Source: Deltaproteobacteria bacterium
GTDB lineage: Bacteria > Desulfobacterota > GWC2-55-46 > DRQE01
DNA: 10,884 nucleotides
Assembly: GCA_016219165.1 (NCBI GenBank)
Contig: JACRCB010000085.1
Location: 1-10,884 of the forward strand
Direction of reading: 5' to 3'
The notes under the pieces were generated by a model that saw nothing but the letters and a program-made list of their open reading frames with translations, did not search any database and was not told the origin of the DNA. Both the position numbers and the translations under genes were made by a program. Below are positions 5,918 to 10,884 of this stretch, in pieces (within the stretch, counting starts at the first letter, position 1; each line of letters starts with the position of its first letter).

Positions 5918-6121
5918 ATGAAGAATCTCAAAGAGTTGTGCCAGAGGCTTACGGCATGGGTTGAATCGCTTCGCAAAAGCGAGAATGGGCAGACAATCAT
6001 CGAGTATGTGTTGGTTTTGGTCGTGATTGTGATAGGAATTCTTCTCCTGTGGCAGGTGAGCGGTATCAGTACCGCTATGAATGCGGCCTTGTCGAATATT
6101 TCAGCCAAGATTACTCCTTAG
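5918..6121 (+). CDS. flp: Flp/Fap type IVb pilin (major Tad pilin)
   Basis: A 67-residue prepilin, the subunit of the Tad pilus used in surface attachment and biofilm formation. The N-terminal leader (1-24) ends in Gly24, followed by QTIIEYVLVLVVIVIG: the prepilin peptidase site with Glu29 as residue 5 of the mature 43-residue protein and Tyr30 next to it, the Flp signature. The hydrophobic helix runs from about 27 to 45. This length is ordinary for Flp pilins. It has a near-consensus promoter, a strong AAGGAGG and a powerful terminator right behind, so it is set up for high, partly separate expression. The TadV-type peptidase that would cut it is not in the window. Confidence 0.95.
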   Translation: MKNLKELCQRLTAWVESLRKSENGQTIIEYVLVLVVIVIGILLLWQVSGISTAMNAALSNISAKITP

Positions 6122-6132
6122 GCTGAATGCCA

Positions 6133-6173
6133 GTCTGGGGAGAGGGGCATGCCCCTCTCCCCAGACCCTTTTT
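6133..6173 (+). terminator. Very strong intrinsic terminator after flp
   Basis: Bases 6133-6166 are a perfect palindrome able to form a 17-bp stem minus the loop, with halves GTCTGGGGAGAGGGGCA and TGCCCCTCTCCCCAGAC, followed by CC and five T (6169-6173). It starts 11 bases after the flp stop and should release most transcripts there. No other feature is evident in 6174-6295 before tadE. Confidence 0.9.
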
Positions 6174-6295
6174 AGAGGGGGGCGGCTGGGAGAAGTCTTA
6201 TTGCCTGCATGTCCATTTAAGGGCATAACATCGGAAGATTACAGGCAAAAAGTATATTTTTACCTTTTTTACAGAAACTAAGAGTTATTTTATAT

Positions 6296-6790
6296 ATGAG
6301 AGACAAAGAATCCGGCCAGACCCTCATAGAGACCGTATTCGTGCTATTTATCTTACTCCTTCTTATCCTCGGGATTGCCGAGTTTGCGAGGGCGTGGTAT
6401 GTGAAAAATTCCCTGAATAACGCGGCGCGTGTCGGGGCCAGGGCCGGGGCTGTTACCCCGGGCCTTCTTGCTTTGCCTGCAACGCCCTGCAACCCTACTC
6501 CCGTAAACGCGGCGGCAAAAGCCGCTTGCGATTCTCTGAGTATGTCCCCGTTGGCCAAAATCAATGTTAATGTAACTGTATGCTTAGGTCTGATAGACCC
6601 TTCAACCGGCGTCTGCACGACTGACGTAAGCGCCGGAAGCAACCCAAGCGCGCTCGATGCCGGAGACACGGTAACGGTCAGGGTTAACTCGCACTACGCG
6701 GCCGGGGTTTCCACGTTTAAGATATTATCTCCGTGGCTGACCACCCTTTACGACCTTTCTTCTCAGGCGTCCATGAGATATGAATTGTAG
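6296..6790 (+). CDS. TadE-like minor pseudopilin
   Basis: A 164-residue protein of the TadE family, a minor pilin-like subunit needed for Tad pilus assembly. It opens with MRDKESG and then QTLIETVFVLFILLLLILG: cleavage after Gly7 would leave Gln1 and Glu5 of the mature protein, the type IV prepilin pattern. AEFARAWYVKNSLNNAARVGARAGA follows the helix (in two parts, about 28-52), typical of TadE/TadG proteins. Two cysteines (CNP near 67 and CDS near 78) and two more around CLG and CTT could pair in the periplasm. No good ribosome binding site precedes the ATG at 6296 (only AAGAG, some 12 bases away), so it may be weakly translated. It is separated from flp by a terminator and from cpaB by 208 bases of hairpins, so it could depend on readthrough. 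Confidence 0.88.
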   Translation: MRDKESGQTLIETVFVLFILLLLILGIAEFARAWYVKNSLNNAARVGARAGAVTPGLLALPATPCNPTPVNAAAKAACDSLSMSPLAKINVNVTVCLGLIDPSTGVCTTDVSAGSNPSALDAGDTVTVRVNSHYAAGVSTFKILSPWLTTLYDLSSQASMRYEL

Positions 6791-6798
6791 GGTAAATC

Positions 6799-6949
6799 GA
6801 GGGGGTTTGTGAGGCAACCCCCTCACATCAATCCTCTCCCCTCCGGGGAGAGGAGGACAAGAAGAGCAACAGAAGAGTTTTTTTACCCCTCTCCACTCAG
6901 GGAGAGGACGAATTAATAATCCCCCTCTCCCGGGGGCAAGGGTGAGGGG
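6799..6949. repeat. Row of four hairpins between tadE and cpaB
   Basis: GAGGGGGTT (6799-6807) pairs with AACCCCCTC (6816-6824). CCTCTCCCC (6833-6841) pairs with GGGGAGAGG (6845-6853). CCTCTCC (6888-6894) pairs with GGAGAGG (6901-6907). CCCCTC (6922-6927) pairs with GAGGGG (6944-6949). The last three share the CCTCTCCC/GGGAGAGG core also found in the flp terminator stem, so they look like members of one palindromic family. T7 (6878-6884) is the only U-rich stretch and is not joined to a stem. Confidence 0.7.
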
Positions 6950-6998
6950 ATGCTTTGGGGCTGAAGTCCCTTTCAGCGACAAATAAAAGGAGGCTTTT

Positions 6999-7853
6999 AT
7001 GGCCGTAAGACCGAGGGCGGTTATCGTTGTAGGCATAGTGGCGGTTATTGTGGCGGGGATTGCGAGCACCCTCCTTTATAAGTATTTGAAAAGGCAGGAA
7101 CAAAAGGTTAGGGAGGCCGTGGCGACGAAAAAGATAGTCGTCGCCTCCCGGGTCATTCCCGTAGGGACCGCAATAAGCGCGTCAGCGGTCGTAGGGGACG
7201 TAAAATTGTCCGACTGGCCGGAGAGGAATATGCCCGTGGGCGTATTGACGTCTTTGGATTCCGCCGCGGGCAGGGTCGCGCTCATGACTCTCCAGGAGGG
7301 CGACCCGGTTACAGAGTCAAAACTCGTGCCCAGAGAGGGCGCGGGCGTCCTTACCTACAGGATACCCGATGGGCACAGGGCAATGACGGTAGGGGTTGAT
7401 AAAGTCTCCGGGGTTTCGGGGTTTATTTCCCCCGGGAACATGGTGGACGTCGTTGTTACGACAAAGCCGGAGGGGTACAGGGAAGACGTAAGCAAGATAT
7501 TCCTCCAGAATATCCCGGTGCTGGCGACCGGCCACGTGATAGAGAAGAAATCCAGCGGAGAGCCTGAAGACGTCCCGACCGTAACGCTCGATGTTACGCC
7601 GGAGCAGGCCGAAAAACTCGCGCTCGCCTCCACACAGGGGAGACTCCAGATGATACTTAGAAGGGCCGGGGATATAAATGAAGTAAGCACATCCGGCGCG
7701 ACCGTTACAAAGGTCATCGCCTCTTCCGGGGCCGCGGCCAGGAAACCGGTTGCGGGCGCGGGAAAAGGAAAATCGAGGGGCGAGAACGTCGAGGTCTTGA
7801 GGAGCATAAATAAGAGTGTAGAGACCTTCAGGGGCAAAGAGGAGGGGTTATGA
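6999..7853 (+). CDS. cpaB: Tad pilus assembly protein CpaB/RcpC
   Basis: A 284-residue periplasmic, inner-membrane-anchored protein that works with the CpaC secretin in the outer part of the Tad secretion channel. Residues 8-28 are a single hydrophobic segment. A SAF-type domain follows (about 44-110, KKIVVASRVIPVGTAISASA onwards, with EGDPVTESKLV), then the RcpC domain with YRIPDGHRAMTVGVDKVSGV and FISPGNMVDVVVTTK (about 123-160). The tail is low in complexity and charged. GGAGG (6989-6993) is placed 5 bases before the ATG. Its TGA overlaps the start of the secretin gene (ATGATG), so the two are translationally coupled, as expected for partners. Confidence 0.94.
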   Translation: MAVRPRAVIVVGIVAVIVAGIASTLLYKYLKRQEQKVREAVATKKIVVASRVIPVGTAISASAVVGDVKLSDWPERNMPVGVLTSLDSAAGRVALMTLQEGDPVTESKLVPREGAGVLTYRIPDGHRAMTVGVDKVSGVSGFISPGNMVDVVVTTKPEGYREDVSKIFLQNIPVLATGHVIEKKSSGEPEDVPTVTLDVTPEQAEKLALASTQGRLQMILRRAGDINEVSTSGATVTKVIASSGAAARKPVAGAGKGKSRGENVEVLRSINKSVETFRGKEEGL

Positions 7854-9229
7854 TGAAGAAATTGCCGTTTTTCCATGGTCATTGCTGGCGAAGTGTCGTC
7901 TCCATATCGTTTCTCATGGTCTTCTTCTCATGCGCCCTGTTCCATGACGCCATGGCCGCGGTTCCGGTAGAGGTGTCCGTAGGCAAGGGGAGCGTTCTGA
8001 CGCTCAAGAAAAAGAGCGAAAGGGTCTCCATATCCGACCCCGCGATAGCCGATATCATCATGATTTCCCCGGCCGAGGTCCTTATAAACGGGAAGAAGGT
8101 CGGCACCACGTCCCTCATCGTGTGGGATAAAGAGGGGAATAAGACGTTTTTCGACGTGCATGTCATAACGGGCGATATCGCAACCCTTATAGAACAGATA
8201 AAAAATATCGCGCCGGACGCCGATGTAACGGTTGAAATGGCCGGCGATTCGGTCGTCCTGAGGGGCGAGATAAAGGACGAAGAGACCATAAAGAAGCTGG
8301 CCGCGATAAGCGGCGCCTATGCGCCCAAGGTCATAAACTTCCTGAGGGTGAAAGAGCCCCAGCAGGTGCTTTTAGAGGTCAAGGTCGCCCAGATAGACAA
8401 GAATAAACTTAAAGAACTGGGCATAAGCACGCTCGTGAAGGGCTCTACCGCCGAGGGCACGGGCGGGTTGATTGCCACACCTAAAGGCACTCTCGGCGGC
8501 GCGGCCGGGGTTGACATGGGCCCGAGTATCGAGGGGTTCGACCTTGCGAAAGTAACCCCTGAGATAGGGGTGGCGCATTTCCCGAGCGGGGTGGCGCTCT
8601 TTATAAGGGCGCTGCAGGAAAAGGGGCTTGCAAAAATCCTCGCGGAGCCAAACCTCGTTGTGAGGAGCGGGGAGAAGGGCGCGTTCTTGGCGGGCTCGAA
8701 GGTGCCGGTGCAGCAGGTTACGGGCGCGGGCGCGACGGCGACCGTTTCCATAGCCTTCGAGGAAGTCGGGGTTAAGTTGAACTTCGCTCCCGAGGTCTTG
8801 GAGGAAGGAAGGATACGGCTTAAGATAGACCCGGCCGAGGTATCGAACATCGTCCGTTACATCGAGTTTGAGGGCGGGGTCGTGGCGCCCGAGATAGACA
8901 CGAGAAGGGTGAGCACGAGCGTTGATTTGAAAGAAGGGGAGAGCCTGGTGCTCGCCGGGATGCTCTCCGAAGAGACAAAGAAGAACTTGAGGAAAATCCC
9001 CCTCTTCGGCGATATCCCCATCCTCGGCGCGCTCTTCCGCTCTACAAAGGACGAACTGGATAAGACGGAACTGGCGTTTTTCATAACGCCGAGGCTTGTA
9101 AAACCCCTTCCTCCGGGCCAGAGGCCGGAGCTGCCCGGAGCAAAGTCTCCCACGCCGGAAGAAGAGAGGGAGTTTAACTGGATACCCGTGCCCGTTCCTT
9201 CGTCAGGAGGGGGAGAGAAGGCGCAGTAA
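7850..9229 (+). CDS. cpaC: Tad pilus outer-membrane secretin CpaC/RcpA
   Basis: A 459-residue secretin forming the outer-membrane channel for the Flp pilus. A signal peptide with a hydrophobic core (about 15-30) ends at AMA-A (near 36). The N-terminal pilus/secretin domain follows (VGKGSVLTLKKKSERVSISD and LINGKKVGTTSLIVWD), then a BON-like domain (about 106-165, VTVEMAGDSVVLRGEI), then the secretin core with EVKVAQIDKNKLKELG, AEPNLVVRSGEKGAFLAG, GVKLNFAPEVLEEGRIRLKI and the C-terminal LVLAGMLSEET and PLFGDIPILGALFRS motifs. The length is normal. Two ATGs are adjacent: 7850 overlaps the cpaB stop, and 7853 lies 7 bases after GGAGG (7841-7845), the better distance, so the true protein may lack the first Met. 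CALF near 28 is not a good lipobox. A repeat array starts 20 bases after the stop. Confidence 0.94.
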   Translation: MMKKLPFFHGHCWRSVVSISFLMVFFSCALFHDAMAAVPVEVSVGKGSVLTLKKKSERVSISDPAIADIIMISPAEVLINGKKVGTTSLIVWDKEGNKTFFDVHVITGDIATLIEQIKNIAPDADVTVEMAGDSVVLRGEIKDEETIKKLAAISGAYAPKVINFLRVKEPQQVLLEVKVAQIDKNKLKELGISTLVKGSTAEGTGGLIATPKGTLGGAAGVDMGPSIEGFDLAKVTPEIGVAHFPSGVALFIRALQEKGLAKILAEPNLVVRSGEKGAFLAGSKVPVQQVTGAGATATVSIAFEEVGVKLNFAPEVLEEGRIRLKIDPAEVSNIVRYIEFEGGVVAPEIDTRRVSTSVDLKEGESLVLAGMLSEETKKNLRKIPLFGDIPILGALFRSTKDELDKTELAFFITPRLVKPLPPGQRPELPGAKSPTPEEEREFNWIPVPVPSSGGGEKAQ

Positions 9230-9249
9230 CCTGACGGGCAACATGCATG

Positions 9250-9267
9250 GCAGACCTTCAGGTCTGC
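9250..9267. repeat. Palindromic element C
   Basis: GCAGACC (9250-9256), loop TTCA, GGTCTGC (9261-9267), a perfect 7-bp hairpin 20 bases after cpaC. No T tract follows, so it is not a standard terminator. It is the first of a row of elements reaching 9436. Confidence 0.6.
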
Positions 9268-9270
9268 GAC

Positions 9271-9326
9271 TGTCATTGCGAGGGAGCCCCTTCTCTCTGT
9301 CATTGCGAGCGAAGCGAAGCAATCCC
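9271..9326. repeat. Two B repeats in tandem, one truncated
   Basis: TGTCATTGCGAG appears at 9271-9282, where it breaks off into GGAGCCCC. It appears again at 9298-9309, where it continues with CGAAGCGAAGCAATCCC. The second is a full short form of the family at 5419-5505, without the GGCAC/GTGCC hairpin of B1. Confidence 0.75.
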
Positions 9327-9337
9327 CGCGCAAATAC

Positions 9338-9355
9338 GCAGGGCTAAAGCCCTGC
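9338..9355. repeat. Palindromic element D
   Basis: GCAGGGCT (9338-9345), AA, AGCCCTGC (9348-9355), a perfect 8-bp palindrome followed by CCTACGG. No second copy was seen in this window. Confidence 0.6.
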
Positions 9356-9363
9356 CCTACGGA

Positions 9364-9436
9364 GGGGGTTATTCTTTTGGATTCCTTCCGAAAGGAAGGG
9401 CTAAACCCCCGCTTTCGCGGGGACTCCAAGGACATG
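9364..9436. repeat. Uninterrupted palindromic element E2
   Basis: A 73-nt element with two hairpins, CCTTCC-GAAA-GGAAGG (9384-9399) and CCCCGC-TTTC-GCGGGG (9407-9422). They are enclosed by TTGGATT (9377-9383) and ACTCCAA (9423-9429), which pair with one mismatch, so it can form a three-way junction. It is the intact version of E1 (5656-5800). Confidence 0.78.
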
Positions 9437-9457
9437 AGGACATGAGGGAAACGCCGG

Positions 9458-9538
9458 ATGGGCGAAAAAGGGATTGCCCTGATTCTGGTGATATTATGGC
9501 GAGTGGGAATATCAGATGAAATTCCTCATCAAACATAA
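9458..9538 (+). pseudogene. Remnant of a TadG-like N-terminus
   Basis: A 26-codon frame begins MGEKGIALILVIL, then loses similarity (WRVGISDEIPHQT) and stops at TAA 9536-9538. The intact TadG-like protein 97 bases downstream has MGEKGVAIILVVIAF (residues 14-28). The match is at protein level: MGEKG.A.ILV with mostly synonymous or conservative base changes, so this looks like an old paralogous start, not a recent tandem copy. GAGGG (9444-9448) lies 9 bases before the ATG, so a short peptide could still be made. It overlaps the next gene's start (9516) in another frame. A chance match cannot be excluded over 13 residues. Confidence 0.5.
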
Positions 9539-10784
9539 AAACAATCAGCGCGGCATGGGGGAGAAAGGCGTCGCCATCATACTCGTTGTGATTGCCTTTG
9601 TCTTTTTCCTCGCATTCTTTCTTCTCTTCCTCGATTTCGCGTATGTTTACTATGTGAGGGGGCAACTGCATAACGCGGCTGACGCGAGCGCGCTCGCGGG
9701 AGCGGCGAAGATTGCGGCAGGCCCTTGCACTGCCTCCCAGACCGACGCGATAAACGAGGCGGTCGCCTTTGCGGGGAAGAATACCGCTGGAGGCGGGACT
9801 CCGGCAAGCAGAACGGTTTCTCTGGACACCACCCAGACGGGCGACGGCGTTTATACGGACATAACCTTCGGCGACTGGAATGGGACGGCCTTCTTACCCT
9901 GCCCGGACGCGACCTCTGTCAACGCCATACAGGTAACCGCCCAGAGAACGGCTAACTACCTCACGGGCGACTTCGGCATCGTCTTCGGTAAACTTCTTAA
10001 TAAAACCACGGTGAAGATAGGGGGATTGGCAATAGCGGCAAGCGGGGGCGGGGTTGCGACAATGCCCATCCCGTTATGTTTGCCCACGGTTAGCGGAAGC
10101 GAGGGACAGACCAATTTTGCCAGCACGTCCTGCCCGGGGAAAAAATATATTTTCAATCCGGCCGGGGTGGAGCACTGCGAAACCGGAGGGGGAAACGTCT
10201 GGGATACATATCCGCCCACATCGAATCCAGATGAACCGAACGGCAACAGGATAAGGGATTATCTCCATAATCCCCAGCATGTAAACCTTTGCGGGAAATG
10301 CATAGATACGACACAGGGAAGCGATTTCCCCCTGTCGGACATCGGTCCGGGCGGCTCGAACAAGGGCCTCAAGGGGATATTCGAGGACAATAAAGGCGAT
10401 GCTACCGATAAGAACGGAGTTCCTATTGTAAGGACTCCGGGTGGGGCAACGGTGCAGGGGTGGAAGGTGCTGGTCCCCATCCTCAGGCCGCTTATAGATT
10501 GCTTTGGAAGCGCCATCGCTCCGCAGTCATGCCCCGGGCAACAGAACGTCCTCTACAAGGTTGTAGGCATGTCTGACGCCATAATCACGCAGGTGGATGA
10601 TCCGCCCCGGGATACTTGTCTGACCTGTAAGCCTACGGGCAGTCCTTATGAAGTCGGCATTACTATCATAGGGACCGACCCGGTCGGCGCCAACTTGACG
10701 CAATTCCGTGTCTTAAGTTGCGATAACCCCGATGATGTAAAGAAAATAGACGCGCTGGCCGGAAGGCCGAATCTTGTCAAGTAA
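9516..10784 (+). CDS. Cysteine-rich TadG-like pilus-associated protein
   Basis: A 422-residue protein of the TadE/TadG-like group (Tad pilus locus), probably anchored in the inner membrane with a large periplasmic domain. Residues 15-18 are GEKG, a hydrophobic helix runs from about 19 to 44, and RGQLHNAADASALAGAAKIA (48-67) is the conserved stretch after the helix in this family. The remaining 350 residues hold 12 cysteines, including two CxxC pairs (CGKC and CLTC), and are rich in Gly, Pro, Asp and Asn; this suggests a disulfide-stabilised or metal-binding exported domain. Neither CxxC is followed by His, so these are not c-type haem sites. No von Willebrand-type metal site was recognised. 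The ribosome binding site before ATG 9516 is poor (GTGGGA); ATG 9555 (Met14) is an alternative. It follows cpaC after a 286-base repeat array, so co-transcription is uncertain. Confidence 0.82.
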   Translation: MKFLIKHKNNQRGMGEKGVAIILVVIAFVFFLAFFLLFLDFAYVYYVRGQLHNAADASALAGAAKIAAGPCTASQTDAINEAVAFAGKNTAGGGTPASRTVSLDTTQTGDGVYTDITFGDWNGTAFLPCPDATSVNAIQVTAQRTANYLTGDFGIVFGKLLNKTTVKIGGLAIAASGGGVATMPIPLCLPTVSGSEGQTNFASTSCPGKKYIFNPAGVEHCETGGGNVWDTYPPTSNPDEPNGNRIRDYLHNPQHVNLCGKCIDTTQGSDFPLSDIGPGGSNKGLKGIFEDNKGDATDKNGVPIVRTPGGATVQGWKVLVPILRPLIDCFGSAIAPQSCPGQQNVLYKVVGMSDAIITQVDDPPRDTCLTCKPTGSPYEVGITIIGTDPVGANLTQFRVLSCDNPDDVKKIDALAGRPNLVK

Positions 10785-10884
10785 AGTAGATACCGTCTTG
10801 GCTGTCAAGCTAAATTTTGTTCATAATTCGCGTTGAAGGGTTTTCCGGTTTTTAAAACGCCGTAGCCTCGTAGGATGGGTGAAG
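10785..10884. other. Intergenic end of the window
   Basis: No gene is visible in the last 100 bases. GTTTT (10836-10840 region) and TTTTAAAAC make only weak pairing, not a convincing terminator. The final CGTAGGATGGGTGAAG (10869-10884) resembles the start of another common intergenic repeat, cut by the window edge; this is from memory and has no second copy here. Confidence 0.3.

Noticed and set aside
6254..6296. Promoter for tadE in the AT-rich stretch before it
   Set aside because: TTTACA-17-TATATA can be drawn, but it would start transcription inside the coding region; other -10-like boxes have no matching -35.
7850..7960. Lipoprotein signal in CpaC around Cys28
   Set aside because: The residues before the cysteine (VFFS) do not make a proper lipobox, while AMA-A near 36 is a good ordinary signal peptidase site.
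9247..9519. 90-codon frame after cpaC containing CHCERSEAI
   Set aside because: It is a translation of repeats C, B, D and E2; such peptides are a known annotation artefact.

Overview
The window looks like chromosomal DNA from an uncultured or little-studied Gram-negative bacterium with moderately high GC. It carries an outer-membrane secretin gene of a Tad/Flp pilus. Its intergenic regions are packed with short palindromic repeats of the kind I associate with Desulfobacterota and Nitrospirota genomes; that assignment is an impression from memory, not a search result.

Layout: (1) 1-160, an initiator tRNA gene with its own terminator. (2) 160-371, palindromic repeats, then a well-formed extended -10 promoter inside an inverted repeat. 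(3) 372-2795 (+), ppsA, phosphoenolpyruvate synthase. (4) 2796-3072, a convergent intergenic region with several strong hairpins. (5) 5333-3073 (-), a two-gene operon of a cytosolic GT2 glycosyltransferase (dolichyl/polyprenyl-phosphate-sugar synthase type) and a polytopic membrane protein resembling GT-C glycosyltransferases, joined by an ATGA overlap. (6) 5334-5826, a repeat-rich divergent region with a promoter candidate on each side. (7) 5827-10784 (+), the start of a Tad/Flp pilus locus: flp pilin, TadE-like pseudopilin, CpaB/RcpC, CpaC/RcpA secretin and a cysteine-rich TadG-like protein. The ATPase, inner-membrane platform and prepilin peptidase are not in the window and may lie to the right or elsewhere.

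How the genes fit together: flp has the best promoter and a very strong terminator directly behind it, so pilin should be made in excess over the assembly proteins. cpaB and cpaC are translationally coupled. The GT2 enzyme would charge a polyprenyl phosphate with a sugar, and the membrane protein could use that donor on the periplasmic side; this is inferred from gene pairing and fold class.

The most unusual content is non-coding. A 48-nt element (three copies: 198-245, 5350-5397, 5687-5734) is itself a hairpin within a hairpin, and each copy sits inside the arms of another inverted repeat. For two copies an uninterrupted relative of the host palindrome is present elsewhere in the window (2852-2882 and 9364-9436), so insertion into the loop can be read directly. 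A second remarkable spot is 9458-9538, a short decayed or duplicated start of a TadG-like gene just before the intact one.
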